Source: Roseibium litorale
GTDB taxonomy: Bacteria; Pseudomonadota; Alphaproteobacteria; Rhizobiales; Stappiaceae
Reading direction: 5' to 3'
Assembly: GCF_014842915.1 (NCBI RefSeq)
Contig: NZ_JACYXI010000017.1
Span: 1 to 64,000, forward strand
Length of the DNA stretch: 64,000 bases
In this document: one piece after another, positions 28,394 to 38,095 of the stretch
Position numbering within the stretch: position 1 is the stretch's first letter
Layout of the letters: every line of letters begins with the position of its first letter
Made by a program: the position numbers and the translations under genes
Notes under the pieces: model-generated
What the model saw: only the letters and a program-made list of their open reading frames with translations
Told to the model about the DNA's origin: nothing
Database searches by the model: none

Positions 28394-29469
28394 TCCGCCT
28401 CCTGCAGCACGGTCTCGACCTTGAGACCGGGATAGAGATACTGCCCGCCAGCCGTCACAACGATCTCTCCGTCGCTCAGACCATCTCCAAGCAGGATCCG
28501 GTTGTTGTCATAACGGGAGACCATAACCTTCCGCAGGCTGACCCGGCTTGTCTGCGGGTCCACGACCCAAACGGCAGGGTCGTCATCCTGCGAACTCAGC
28601 GAGCTCCAGGGCAGGATGACGGTTCGTTCCTCGCGGAAACGGGCTGCACCGGAAATGGGAGCCCCGAGCGTCATGCCCTCGGGCGGATTCAGGATCGACA
28701 GCTTCACCCGCACCGACCCGGTCGCCGGATCAATGGTGGGCGAGATTTCCCGCAGATGTCCGGTCGCCTTCACGCCCGGGTCGGATACCAGCCAGATCGA
28801 AAAGTCACTTCCTTCCAGATCATTCGAAAGCAGCCCCTCATAGACCTGAAACACGGCGTCCCGGTCTCCATCGCGGGCAATGGAAAAAACCTTCTCACCC
28901 GGCTGAACCACTTGTCCGGCCTCGGCAGAGCGTTCTGTGATGACACCGGCTTCCTCGGCCCTCAGGATTGTCTCGTCCAATGTCTTTTCCGCATCTGCGA
29001 GCCGCGCTTTGGCACCTTCCAGATTGCCTTGCGCAACCCGATAGTCCTGTTCAGCGGAATCATAGTCGCTGCGGGTGGTGAACCCCTTGGACAGCAGCGC
29101 CTTCTGGCGGTCCAAAGAGAGAGAGGCGTTGGTCAGGATTGCCGAGGAAGAGGCCACGGACGCACGGGCGGCATCCAGATCCGACTTCTGCTGCTGGAGG
29201 TCCAGCCTGGCAAGGATCTGCCCCTTGATGACATGATCCCCCACGCCGGCCAGACGCTCGCTAATCCTGCCCGCGACCCGGAAGGCAATGTCATTGTGGT
29301 AGCGCGCGTCCACTTCGCCGGTCAAAACGAGCTCCGGGGTGTAGCCGACCTGCTCGACTTTCTGCACCTTGACGACCGCGAGAGGCTCGGCAGTTGCCGC
29401 AAACGGCAGGAGGGCGCCGCAGCTGATCACCGCCACTTTAAGAAATGCGGGAAAAATCTTTAGTTTCAT
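28390..29469 (-). CDS. RND efflux periplasmic adaptor (first)
   Basis: A 359-residue membrane fusion protein with a cleavable signal peptide (ending AATA) rather than a lipobox. The lipoyl half is FRVAGRISERLAGVGDHVIKGQ, followed by a coiled-coil hairpin (about 85-150) and the return lipoyl strand. The ATG at 29469 is chosen over an 18-codon extension. It differs clearly in sequence from the next adaptor, so the two are old paralogues. The promoter lies in the divergent region with the TetR operator. Confidence 0.85.
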   Translation of the reverse strand: MKLKIFPAFLKVAVISCGALLPFAATAEPLAVVKVQKVEQVGYTPELVLTGEVDARYHNDIAFRVAGRISERLAGVGDHVIKGQILARLDLQQQKSDLDAARASVASSSAILTNASLSLDRQKALLSKGFTTRSDYDSAEQDYRVAQGNLEGAKARLADAEKTLDETILRAEEAGVITERSAEAGQVVQPGEKVFSIARDGDRDAVFQVYEGLLSNDLEGSDFSIWLVSDPGVKATGHLREISPTIDPATGSVRVKLSILNPPEGMTLGAPISGAARFREERTVILPWSSLSSQDDDPAVWVVDPQTSRVSLRKVMVSRYDNNRILLGDGLSDGEIVVTAGGQYLYPGLKVETVLQEAE

Positions 29470-29540
29470 TACCTGTGCAACCCCCGTCCACCTGCCTGGG
29501 AAGGAAAGCAAATACTGCCCCATCAGATCTGGGATCCATG

Positions 29541-29566
29541 TTAGTGACTGACTAGTTAGTCAATAA
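29541..29566. promoter_or_regulatory. Palindromic TetR operator
   Basis: A 26-base imperfect palindrome centred on ACTAGT: 22 of 26 positions agree with the reverse complement. Its core is TGACTGACTAGTTAGTCA. It lies between the divergent efflux operon and the TetR gene, the usual place for an autoregulatory operator. Confidence 0.75.
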
Positions 29567-29668
29567 GAGACTTGATGGCAAGAGCTCTTCGCGCTAGACC
29601 CTATCATACAAAGACAGATCCACATGACCGTGTGTCGTCAGGAGACCTTGTCCGGACTGGAGACATAG

Positions 29669-30280
29669 ATGACCGCAAGGCGGCGCAAGGCAGAACGCCC
29701 CGGAGAAATCCTGGAAGCGGCGTTTGAGGAGTTTTCCAGGAATGGATTTGCCGCGACGCGGCTTGATGATATCGCCGCGCGGGCGAACGTCACCAAGGGC
29801 ACGATCTACGTCTATTATAGCAACAAAGAAGTGCTGTTCGAGACAATGGTCCGGGAATTGATGACGCCGGTCATTGCCGAAGTCGATGACCTGATGACGA
29901 TGCAAGCGAACGATGCGGAGGAAGTTCTCCGGGCGTTCATGAAATTCATCTACACGAATGTTGCGGCAGACCGCCAGTGCCGGGAGCTCATGCGGCTTCT
30001 GCTTCTGGAAACCGAGCGGTTTCCGCATTTGACCCATGAGCATTACACAAAATTCGTCAATCCGATGCTCGCAAAGTTGCAGGACTGCCTGAATGATCTC
30101 GCCGCGAAGGGGCTGATCCGGAGCGCGCCCGCTCTCGCATTGCCGGAGCTTTTTTCTGGCCCGGCGGTAGCATTGAACGTCTGGCGCCTGTTGTTTCCCT
30201 TCACATCAGAGATCAATACGGATCAGCACATGGAAGCTTCCCTCGATCTGTTTCTCAACGGGCTGCTGCCCCGGACCTGA
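29669..30280 (+). CDS. TetR/AcrR-family repressor of the efflux operon
   Basis: A 203-residue repressor. The N-terminal helix-turn-helix (about 10-56) reads ILEAAFEEFSRNGF, then LDDIAARANVTKGTIYVYY and NKEVLF. The remaining helices form the ligand and dimer domain and are not informative. GGAGA precedes the ATG. Divergence from the RND genes across a palindromic operator suggests that it represses both itself and the pump until a pump substrate binds. Confidence 0.85.
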   Translation: MTARRRKAERPGEILEAAFEEFSRNGFAATRLDDIAARANVTKGTIYVYYSNKEVLFETMVRELMTPVIAEVDDLMTMQANDAEEVLRAFMKFIYTNVAADRQCRELMRLLLLETERFPHLTHEHYTKFVNPMLAKLQDCLNDLAAKGLIRSAPALALPELFSGPAVALNVWRLLFPFTSEINTDQHMEASLDLFLNGLLPRT

Positions 30281-30318
30281 TCCCGTTCGCCCACGGTTTC
30301 TCCTCCTGCCTGATATCG

Positions 30319-31392
30319 TCAGGCGCCGGGCAGCCACCCGTCATAGAACGCATGACCGGGCGCAAGAGGCAGACTGACAACCCTTTTTTCCCGCGCGGAC
30401 ACATAAATAGCCGTAATCAGCTCGATGGAATGCTCACCCTCTTCCATCGTTGTCAGGTAAAGGGCTTCTTTTCCGTTCAGAACCGCATGAATATCCGTGA
30501 AAAATCCAAGGAATCGTGCGGGTGGCTCGGCGGCCGACGCAACCACCTGATCGATCTCGGCTTGCCGCGCAGGATTTGTTGCTTCAAAGGTCCAGGGCCC
30601 TTCACCGATCCGGTAAGGATGCACACCCGACGTCGCGGTGACATGTTCGAAGCAGGCGCGGAACCTGGACGAACTGCCCGCAGAACCCAAGGTGACCGAT
30701 GAAGTCACCAGCGCCCCCGCCACCGTGCGCATGATGATGGCCGCACAGTCTTCCGTCTCGATCGGATTGACCCGCGTGTCGACAAGGGCTGAAACCTCGG
30801 CGACATTGCCCGCCAGATGGGTCATCAGATTATGCGCGTGGCAGGCATGGGACACGATCGCGCCGCCCATTTCCCCCGCCCAGGTTCCCCGCCAGCGCTC
30901 CAGATAATAGTCCGCGCCGCGCTGCCAATGGGTTTCGAGCGAAAGTGTATAGGGTTTGCCGAGAAGCCCGCGCATTTTCAGCTCATGCATGGCGCGATAG
31001 CCCCCGCCATAGCGGTACTGGAAGACCGGAAAGACCCGCTTGCCCGTCCGGGCCGCAACCGCCTTCATCTTCTGCACATCGTCGATGGAGCCGGCGAGCG
31101 GCTTTTCACAGACCGCATGCTTGCCCGCCTCCTGCGCGGCCAGTGTCATTTGCGCATGAAGCTGGGGCGGCAGGCAGATGTCGACCAGATCAATCTCCGG
31201 ATCTGCGCAAACCTGCTCAAAGCTCGTGACCGCCTTGGCGCCTGGCGCAAGCTGGGCCGCTTCAGCAGCCCGGACCGGGTTGAGGTCACACACCGCACGA
31301 ACCTCGAACAACTCGGGCAATTCGGCATAGGCCGAAACGTGAGCTTTGCCGATACCTGCCCCAATGACGGCAACCCGGACCTTGCTGCTCAT
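30319..31392 (-). CDS. Gfo/Idh/MocA-family oxidoreductase
   Basis: A 357-residue NAD(P)-dependent dehydrogenase. The Rossmann fold opens with VAVIGAGIGKAHV, and the EKP motif of the family is present (HAVCEKPLAG). The C-terminal half is the alpha/beta substrate domain. The ATG at 31392 overlaps the stop of the upstream paralogue (ATGA). It is one of three such enzymes in this sugar operon and is the last gene. The likely substrate is a sugar, inositol or sugar acid; which one cannot be read from the sequence. Confidence 0.82.
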   Translation of the reverse strand: MSSKVRVAVIGAGIGKAHVSAYAELPELFEVRAVCDLNPVRAAEAAQLAPGAKAVTSFEQVCADPEIDLVDICLPPQLHAQMTLAAQEAGKHAVCEKPLAGSIDDVQKMKAVAARTGKRVFPVFQYRYGGGYRAMHELKMRGLLGKPYTLSLETHWQRGADYYLERWRGTWAGEMGGAIVSHACHAHNLMTHLAGNVAEVSALVDTRVNPIETEDCAAIIMRTVAGALVTSSVTLGSAGSSSRFRACFEHVTATSGVHPYRIGEGPWTFEATNPARQAEIDQVVASAAEPPARFLGFFTDIHAVLNGKEALYLTTMEEGEHSIELITAIYVSAREKRVVSLPLAPGHAFYDGWLPGA

Positions 31393-32411
31393 CGGCCGCA
31401 CTCCAGTTCGGCTATCCTCTGAGCCTGAAGCGCCAGTCCGGTTGCCAGAAAGGCATGGGCCTGGGTCATCGCCGTTTCCGTCCGCTCCGCGACATCCCGT
31501 GCCAGGGCAGAATAAAAAGGCCTGCCGGAACCGGTGGCGTCGAAATGCTCCACGCCGGTGCTGTCCGCCAGGAATACGTGATTGCCGCCGGGACGGCCGG
31601 CGATGTCGATATATTTGCGCATCTCGATGGTGCCTTCGGTGCCGAGAATCATCATCCGGCCATCCCCCCAGACCGGCAGGCCATGAGGGGTGAGCCAGTC
31701 AACCCGCGCATAGCCCCGTCCGCCATTGCCTTCCAGGAGGGCTTCGCCGAAGTCCTGAAATTCCGGACGGTCCGGATTGGCGGTATTTCCCACATGAGCA
31801 GAGACCACGCGGGCCTCCGTGGAGCCGGTGAAATGCAGGAACTGGTCGAACTGGTGAGCGCAGATGTCCGTGAGGATGCCGCCGGTCTGCTCCCGGCTCC
31901 AGAACCAGTCGGGACGCAAATGGGCATTTAACCGGTGCGGGCCGAAACCGACCGTCTGGACCACTTTGCCGATCCGCCCTTCCCCGATCAACCGGTCGGC
32001 CAGCGCCGTGCTCTCCACGCCGACGCGCTCTGAAAAGGAAACGATCCAGCGGCGCCCGGTCCGGACGGCTGTGGCCTTTAGCGCCTCGAGCTGCTCAAGG
32101 CTGGTGCAGCCCGGCTTGTCGACCAGCACATCCTTGCCGTGCTCCATAGCAGCAATTGCGGCATTTGCCCGCTCGCTGGAGACCGAGGCACTGAGGATAA
32201 GACTGATACTCTCGTCTTCGAGGATCGCCGCCTGCTCCCGCTCGGGAACACCCGGCCATTTCTCAGCCGCCATCCTCCGGTCGGCCTGCGGTGTGCCACT
32301 GCCCGTGCACCAGGCGGCAAGCTCCACTCCCGCCGCCCGCATGTGGTCCACCATGCCGTAGATATGCCCGTGATCGATACCGATCACACCCATTCGCAGA
32401 GAACCTGCCAT
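31389..32411 (-). CDS. Gfo/Idh/MocA-family oxidoreductase
   Basis: A 340-residue paralogue of its two neighbours with low similarity to them. The N-terminus is MGVIGIDHGHIYGMVD rather than a classic GxGxxG, a variant seen in part of the family, so cofactor binding may be altered. The family Lys is retained in VDKPGCTSLEQLE, where the usual EKP becomes DKP. The C-terminal part has HQFDQFLHFTG. It lies between the other two dehydrogenase genes and is translationally coupled to the next. Confidence 0.8.
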   Translation of the reverse strand: MAGSLRMGVIGIDHGHIYGMVDHMRAAGVELAAWCTGSGTPQADRRMAAEKWPGVPEREQAAILEDESISLILSASVSSERANAAIAAMEHGKDVLVDKPGCTSLEQLEALKATAVRTGRRWIVSFSERVGVESTALADRLIGEGRIGKVVQTVGFGPHRLNAHLRPDWFWSREQTGGILTDICAHQFDQFLHFTGSTEARVVSAHVGNTANPDRPEFQDFGEALLEGNGGRGYARVDWLTPHGLPVWGDGRMMILGTEGTIEMRKYIDIAGRPGGNHVFLADSTGVEHFDATGSGRPFYSALARDVAERTETAMTQAHAFLATGLALQAQRIAELECGR

Positions 32412-32452
32412 GACAAGACTGCCTGTCTGAAAGACGTTTGGTTGAGTGGGGC

Positions 32453-33748
32453 TCAGGCCCCGATATGAATGCCGCGGGACCGCAGCATGGATGGAATATT
32501 GACGAGAGAACCGGTCTCAATGGACGCGTTTGCGGCAATTCCGGTCAGGATCGACCAGGCCCCGGCCACATGATCGGAGGCGCGGCCATAGCGGTCAGGC
32601 TCCATTCCTTCCGGATCGAAGATATAGCCGAGCATGACCGGATCGGCGCCGCCGTGATGGCCCTTCGCCTTGGGTACCTCCAGCATCACTGGCTTCTGAC
32701 CCGCAAGGTTCAGTTCCGTGGTCACGGCATCTTCATCCGCATGAGCCCGCTCGCCGCCGAACACTCCATGCACTTCCACATGCTTGTGGGTGATCTCGCC
32801 CTTGGTGCCCTGGAACTTGATCTCCAGCCCCTCCCAGGGGGAATAGGCAGTCAGGGTGTAGTTGGCCGTGACACCGGACGCATAACGGATATGAGCCTGC
32901 ATCGTATCCTCGATGCCGATCTCCTCGTCGAAGACGCAGAGATCTCGAAAATAGCCGTCGTCGGCTTCCGCGTCGAGATAAAGGCTCTTGAGTGCTGCAT
33001 CTTCTGCCATCTTCAGGTCAAAGTCGCATTTATGGGCGACCGGGCAACCAGTGCAGCGCGTTCCCCGGCCCTGCAGGCCCAGCTCCTTGGCCATTTCCGG
33101 CCGGTAGAAGGCCCGGCGGCCAGAGGCCAGAACCTCAACCGGCGCCGTGCCGAGCCACCAGTTGAGCAGATCGAAATGGTGTGTGGACTTGTGAACGAGA
33201 AGACCGCCCGAGTTTTCCTTTTGGCGGTGCCAGCGGCGGAAATAGTCCGCCCCATGCACCCGGTCCAGATGCCAGCGGAAATCAACCGCCGTCACCTCGC
33301 CGATGGTGCCCGACGCGATCAGCTCCTTGATCTGGGTGCGGGCAGGCGAATAGCGGTAGTTGAACGTGACCTTGATCTTGCGGCCCGTGCGGCGCTGGGT
33401 GTCCACGATCTGTTTCAGACGGGACAGATCGATAGTCAGCGGCTTTTCGCAAATGACATCACAGCCCGCCTCGAAGGCTCGGATGATATAGTCGGAATGC
33501 AGGAAGTCGGGCGTGGCGACCACAACCGTATCGGGCTTCTGTTCGGCAATCAGGCGGTCAAAGTCTGCCGCCAGATAGGTCGCAACCCCGTTCGTGCCCG
33601 GCTGGGAAACGGCCTTTGCCGCCTCATTCAGCCGGTGGGCGTTGCTGTCGCACAGGGCGACGATTTCATGCTTGTCCGGGTAGTCCTCAACCACGGAATC
33701 ACGAAACATCTTGTGCCGCGACCCGCATCCAACGATGGCGATCTTCAC
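32453..33748 (-). CDS. Gfo/Idh/MocA-family oxidoreductase with Cys cluster
   Basis: A 431-residue member of the longer branch of the family. The Rossmann motif is IAIVGCGSRH and the Lys motif is CDVICEKPLTID. A CTGCPVAHKC segment near the middle gives three cysteines that could hold a metal or be structural. Active-site-like HHFDLLNWWLG follows the family pattern. The start is a GTG at 33748. It is the first of three dehydrogenase genes after the ABC transporter gene. Confidence 0.8.
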   Translation of the reverse strand: MKIAIVGCGSRHKMFRDSVVEDYPDKHEIVALCDSNAHRLNEAAKAVSQPGTNGVATYLAADFDRLIAEQKPDTVVVATPDFLHSDYIIRAFEAGCDVICEKPLTIDLSRLKQIVDTQRRTGRKIKVTFNYRYSPARTQIKELIASGTIGEVTAVDFRWHLDRVHGADYFRRWHRQKENSGGLLVHKSTHHFDLLNWWLGTAPVEVLASGRRAFYRPEMAKELGLQGRGTRCTGCPVAHKCDFDLKMAEDAALKSLYLDAEADDGYFRDLCVFDEEIGIEDTMQAHIRYASGVTANYTLTAYSPWEGLEIKFQGTKGEITHKHVEVHGVFGGERAHADEDAVTTELNLAGQKPVMLEVPKAKGHHGGADPVMLGYIFDPEGMEPDRYGRASDHVAGAWSILTGIAANASIETGSLVNIPSMLRSRGIHIGA

Positions 33749-33768
33749 TTGACTTAGCTCTCGTTATG

Positions 33769-34839
33769 TTAGCTCTCGACGCGCTGACCGGCGCTGTCGA
33801 AGATATGGAGGTCGGCAAGGTCGAACCCTATGGTCACCTCCTCGTCACTGCGATATTGGGACCGGCCGCTGCCGCTGACCAGCAGTGTCTGACCGGAAGA
33901 CAATGAGACATGCAGCAGGGTCTCATTGCCCAGATATTCCACCAGGATGATCTTGCCCTTTGTCTGAACATCCCCGCCGCCCAGATGCATGCTGCCCGGA
34001 CGTACGCACAGGGTTAGCGCCTCGTCGCCGGTCGGCAGCTCCTGCAACTGGAACTCCGGCATACCATCTATTGCGATGGCTACAGCGCTTCCACTGCGGG
34101 AGACCTTTGCGGCCAGCATGTTGATCTTGGGAGAGCCGATGAAACCGGCAACGAAGAGATTCTGCGGCCTTGTGTAGAGCTCCTGCGGCGTGCCGACCTG
34201 CTCAATCTTGCCGCCGCGCAGAACCACGATCCGGCTGGCCATGGTCATGGCCTCCACCTGGTCGTGGGTCACGTAGATCATCGTGGTGCCGAGACGATTA
34301 TAGAGTGAGGCAAGCTCGGCACGCATCTGCACCCGCAGCTCGGCGTCCAGGTTCGACAGAGGTTCGTCGAAGAGAAACAGCTGCGGTTCACGCACGATGG
34401 CCCGACCGATGGCAACGCGCTGCTTCTGCCCGCCGGAGAGCTGGCGCGGCTTGCGGTCCATCAACTGGCCGACCTGCAGGATGCGTGCAGCTTCCTCCAC
34501 CCGGCGCTGAACTTCCGCCTTCGGCACATTGAAATTCTGCAGACCAAAGGCAAGGTTCTTGGCGACAGTCATATGCGGGTAGAGCGCATAGCTCTGGAAC
34601 ACCATCGACAGCTCGCGCTTGGACGCGGGCAGATCATTGACGATCTTGCCGCCAATGGAAATTGTGCCGTCGCTGATGTCCTCCAGACCCGCGATCATGC
34701 GCAGAAGGGTCGACTTCCCGCAGCCTGAGGGACCGACCAGGACGAGGAATTCACCGTCCACCACATCCAGGTTCAAACCCTTGATGATGGAAAGTGAGCC
34801 ATAGCTCTTACCGACGTTGCGGAGCTCCAAACCAGCCAT
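33769..34839 (-). CDS. Sugar ABC transporter ATP-binding protein (UgpC/MsmK type)
   Basis: A 356-residue MalK-like ATPase. Walker A is [11 protein letters not shown], the signature [14 protein letters not shown] and Walker [13 protein letters not shown]. The C-terminal 120 residues form the TOBE/OB regulatory domain. An ATG at 34839 behind AAGGA is preferred to a TTG at 34848. It powers the two permeases encoded just upstream. Confidence 0.88.
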   Translation of the reverse strand: MAGLELRNVGKSYGSLSIIKGLNLDVVDGEFLVLVGPSGCGKSTLLRMIAGLEDISDGTISIGGKIVNDLPASKRELSMVFQSYALYPHMTVAKNLAFGLQNFNVPKAEVQRRVEEAARILQVGQLMDRKPRQLSGGQKQRVAIGRAIVREPQLFLFDEPLSNLDAELRVQMRAELASLYNRLGTTMIYVTHDQVEAMTMASRIVVLRGGKIEQVGTPQELYTRPQNLFVAGFIGSPKINMLAAKVSRSGSAVAIAIDGMPEFQLQELPTGDEALTLCVRPGSMHLGGGDVQTKGKIILVEYLGNETLLHVSLSSGQTLLVSGSGRSQYRSDEEVTIGFDLADLHIFDSAGQRVES

Positions 34840-34852
34840 TCGTTCCAAGTCC

Positions 34853-35770
34853 TTATTTCATTCCCGAGGTGGCAATGCCGCGCACGATGAGTTTCTGGAA
34901 AGCCACGAAGAAGATCACCACCGGCACAAGCGACAGCACGGACATGGCGAACATCTGGCCATAGGCGGACTCGCCGTCCTGATCGAGAAACAGGCGGAGT
35001 GCCAGCGGCACGGTGTAGCTCTTGATGTCATTCAGGTAGATCAGCGGCGCCAGGAAGTCCTCCCACACCCAGATCAGGGAGAAGATGGCCGCCGTGCCCA
35101 TGGCAGGCAGCGACAGGGGCAGAATGATCGCCCAATAGATCTTGAAGGGGGAGCAGCCGTCGATCATCGCCGCCTCGTCCAGCTCCCGCGGCAGCTGGCG
35201 GAAAAACTGCACCATCAGGAAGATGAAGAAGGCATCGGAGGCCAGGAACTTCGGCACGACGAGCGGCAGATAGGTATCGACCCAGCCAAGCTTCAGGAAC
35301 TGCACATACTGCGGGATGAGCACGACGTGATAGGGGATCATCAGCGTCATCATCATCAGCGCGAACCAGATCGTCCGGCCGGTAAATTGCAACCGCGCGA
35401 AGGCATAGGCTGCAAAGGAGCAGGAGATAAGGTTGCCCGCCACCGATAGCAGCGTGACGATGGCCGAGTTCATGTAGAACACGGAAAAGGAGATCGGCAG
35501 CGCGTTCCAGCCCTTCGTGTAATTGTCGAAGTGGAACTCCTCCGGCCACAGGGACAAGCTGCCGAAGATCTGGGTTTCCGCCTTCAAGGAAGACGCCAGC
35601 AGCCAGAACAGCGGATAGAGCATCACCACGGAAACCAGGATCAGGAACAGGTGCTTGAGATAGCGCGCCCTGCGGTTCCGCTGGTCCTGTTTTACCCGAA
35701 GCTCATGGGCAACCCGGGCGGCCTCGTCAAAGGCCATGGCCTTTTCGAGATCAGTCGCGGTCGTTGTCAT
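34853..35770 (-). CDS. Sugar ABC transporter permease (MalG type)
   Basis: A 305-residue inner-membrane permease with six predicted helices after a charged cytoplasmic N-terminus of about 40 residues. The EAA coupling loop is visible as ELDEAAMIDGCSPFKIYWAIILPLSLPA. The ATG at 35770 lies inside the end of the upstream permease gene (20-base overlap). Confidence 0.87.
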   Translation of the reverse strand: MTTTATDLEKAMAFDEAARVAHELRVKQDQRNRRARYLKHLFLILVSVVMLYPLFWLLASSLKAETQIFGSLSLWPEEFHFDNYTKGWNALPISFSVFYMNSAIVTLLSVAGNLISCSFAAYAFARLQFTGRTIWFALMMMTLMIPYHVVLIPQYVQFLKLGWVDTYLPLVVPKFLASDAFFIFLMVQFFRQLPRELDEAAMIDGCSPFKIYWAIILPLSLPAMGTAAIFSLIWVWEDFLAPLIYLNDIKSYTVPLALRLFLDQDGESAYGQMFAMSVLSLVPVVIFFVAFQKLIVRGIATSGMK

Positions 35771-36644
35771 AATGCACCCAGTATTTGGAAGACAGGAAGG
35801 CCAGCGCGGTGAAGACACCGATGATGATCAGAAGCACCCAGGCCAGCGCCGAGGCGTAGCCCATGCGGAAGAACTTGAAGGCCTCGTTGAAGAGATAGAC
35901 CGTGAAGAACAGCAGGCTGTCCGCCGGGGCGCCCGTGCCATTGGAAATGATGAAGGCGCTGGAGAAGGTCTTGAATGACTCGATCGTCTGCAGGACCAGA
36001 TTGAAGAAGATCACAGGCGCCAGCAGCGGCAGCGTGATGCGGGTAAACCTGCGCCAGCGCGGCGTGCCGTCAATTTCCGCCGCCTCGTAGAGGTCTTTCG
36101 GAATGCCGCGAAGGCCGGCGAGGAAAATCAGCATCGGCGAGCCGAACTGCCAGACGGCCAGCATCACCAGCGTGTAGAGTGATGTCTTGGGGTTGGTGAT
36201 CCAGTCCGTACCCTCGATACCGATCAAGGCCAGCATCTGATTGACGACACCTGTCGCCGAGAAGAGTTCGCGCCAGAGAATTGCAATCGCGATGGACGCC
36301 CCCAGCAGAGAAGGAAGATAGAAGATCGCACGATACAGGCCGATGGTTCTAAGCCCCTTGTCCAAGAGCATGGCAACAGCCAGAGCAAAAGCAAGGCGCA
36401 GCGGCACGGCGAAAGCGACATAGGTGAAGGTTACCTCCAGCGCCTTCCAGAAACGCCTGTCCCGGGTGAACATGTACTCGTAGTTGCCCAACCCGATCCA
36501 GCGCGGATCGCTGACCATGTCATAGCGGGTGAAGGACAGATACAGGGACGCGAGAATAGGCCCCAGCGCCAGCAGGAAAAAGCCGAGCAGCCAGGGCGAC
36601 AGGAAGAGGTAGCCGGGCGCGTTTCGCGCGAGGAAGCGTTTCAT
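35751..36644 (-). CDS. Sugar ABC transporter permease (MalF/UgpA type)
   Basis: A 297-residue permease with six predicted helices. The N-terminus is APGYLFLSPWLLGFFLLALGP and the EAA loop is DLYEAAEIDGTPRWRRFTRITLPLL. The ATG at 36644 after AAGG is chosen over an upstream extension. It forms the channel with the MalG-type partner. Confidence 0.87.
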   Translation of the reverse strand: MKRFLARNAPGYLFLSPWLLGFFLLALGPILASLYLSFTRYDMVSDPRWIGLGNYEYMFTRDRRFWKALEVTFTYVAFAVPLRLAFALAVAMLLDKGLRTIGLYRAIFYLPSLLGASIAIAILWRELFSATGVVNQMLALIGIEGTDWITNPKTSLYTLVMLAVWQFGSPMLIFLAGLRGIPKDLYEAAEIDGTPRWRRFTRITLPLLAPVIFFNLVLQTIESFKTFSSAFIISNGTGAPADSLLFFTVYLFNEAFKFFRMGYASALAWVLLIIIGVFTALAFLSSKYWVHYDNDRD

Positions 36645-36684
36645 TGGCAGTACCTTGTTATTCTCAAGTGCGATGGGGCGCACG

Positions 36685-36713
36685 ACCCTCCCCCCGCATC
36701 GCAGGGAGAGGGT
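36685..36713 (-). terminator. Hairpin between binding-protein and permease genes
   Basis: ACCCTC with CCC pairs with GGG and GAGGGT around a CGCATCGCA loop. It stands after the binding-protein stop codon inside the operon, so it may stabilise or attenuate the transcript. It also resembles the CTCTCCC repeats of the window. Confidence 0.45.
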
Positions 36714-36728
36714 TTGTAAGGCATACCT

Positions 36729-38012
36729 CTAGCGGGCGCGTTCCACGATGGACTGGGCATCCTCGACAAATATCGCCGAAGCATCAGCGACCGACATGTT
36801 GCCCAGAATGATCTCGGAGGCGGTGCGGCGGAAGCTATCGCGAACCTCACCCGCCCCTTTGGGCGCAGGAAGCGGAAGCGGGCCAACCTTGTCCTGAATG
36901 GCATCGAAGAATGTCATAATACGCTGCTCGACTGGACTGAGGTTCGGAGAGAGCGTTTCACGGACCTTGGCGGAACACGGAATGCCGCGCTCCAGTCCGA
37001 GAATTTCGGTGATCTCGGGATCATTCACCCAGTCGTTCATGTAGGCGATGGCCGCATCCACATCCTTGGCATCGCGTGACAGGGACATGAACATGGACGG
37101 CTTGATGAACTGGCCGGGCTTGCCGCCAGGCAGGTGAGGCAACATCGCGGCGCCCACTTCATCTTTCATCAGCGCCTGCACTCCAACCACTTGGTTGGAC
37201 CAGATTGCAGACATGGCCGTGTCCCCCTTGATCACGCCACGCTCTGCAAGAGCCTCGTCCAGAGTGAGCGTCCGCTCCTTGCCAAGAACGACGTCTGCGG
37301 CACGCAAATCCGCCCAATGCTGCCAGTAGGACGACAGATCATCGACAGTTGCAGCCACATTGCCGTCGGCATCATAGAACTCGCTGCCGCGCTGCCGGAT
37401 CCAGGCCTCCAGATCCTCAATGTAAACAGAGAAATCATCACAGCCTTTGATGTTTCCGCCACTCATCTTGGTGATGGCATGACAAGCCTTGACGAAATCC
37501 TCGTGGGTCCAGTTAATCGGATCAAACTCGATGCCGGCTTCCTGAAATAGACGCATGTTGTAAGAAACAACCTGGCTGTTCGAACCGATATTGAGCGCAT
37601 AGAGCTGACCATCGACCTTGCCGCCGGAGATCGGGCCCTGATCGAAATCCTCGATCATCAGCGCCTTGCCGATGTATTCATCCAGCGGCTTCAGAGCACC
37701 ACGGCGGACATATTCAAACAGATAGCGGTAGTCCATCTGCACCAGATCGGCCATGTTCCGGCCCGCGGTCTGGGTCGCCATCTTGGTCCAGTAGTCCCCC
37801 CAGCCGATGGTTTCGCCGGACACTTCAATCTCCGGATGCTTCTTCTGGAAAGCGGCAACGACCTCAAAGGTGCGCTTGTCACGGTTCGGGTTGCCCCACC
37901 AGAAATGCCGGATGGAACGGTCCGCCGCCATGGCAGGCAAGCGCGGCAGAGCGGTTGCGGCAGCCGCCACACCCATGGTGCCCAGAAGGGTACGTCTCGT
38001 CAGTTTGGTCAT
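36729..38012 (-). CDS. Sugar ABC transporter substrate-binding protein
   Basis: A 427-residue class I (MalE/UgpB-like) binding protein. A twin-arginine signal, LTRRTLLGTMGVAAAAT, ends near AMA. The mature start IRHFWWGNPNRDKRTFEVVAAFQKKHP is typical of oligosaccharide or uronate-sugar binders. The ATG at 38012 is used; the longer frame overlaps the hydrolase-gene spacer. The nearby GH105-type hydrolase and KdgR-like regulator suggest pectic oligosaccharide as ligand. Confidence 0.87.
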   Translation of the reverse strand: MTKLTRRTLLGTMGVAAAATALPRLPAMAADRSIRHFWWGNPNRDKRTFEVVAAFQKKHPEIEVSGETIGWGDYWTKMATQTAGRNMADLVQMDYRYLFEYVRRGALKPLDEYIGKALMIEDFDQGPISGGKVDGQLYALNIGSNSQVVSYNMRLFQEAGIEFDPINWTHEDFVKACHAITKMSGGNIKGCDDFSVYIEDLEAWIRQRGSEFYDADGNVAATVDDLSSYWQHWADLRAADVVLGKERTLTLDEALAERGVIKGDTAMSAIWSNQVVGVQALMKDEVGAAMLPHLPGGKPGQFIKPSMFMSLSRDAKDVDAAIAYMNDWVNDPEITEILGLERGIPCSAKVRETLSPNLSPVEQRIMTFFDAIQDKVGPLPLPAPKGAGEVRDSFRRTASEIILGNMSVADASAIFVEDAQSIVERAR

Positions 38013-38095
38013 CGTTTTTTCCTCCACTTTGCCCGCAGCCCTCCCCGGCCCGGACTTGTTCTCACGGGTCATCCCGCTTTTCCCGCGCAGCCGCC

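Noticed and set aside
32438..33757. 439-codon plus-strand frame
   Set aside because: Antisense of a Gfo/Idh/MocA gene with recognisable motifs.
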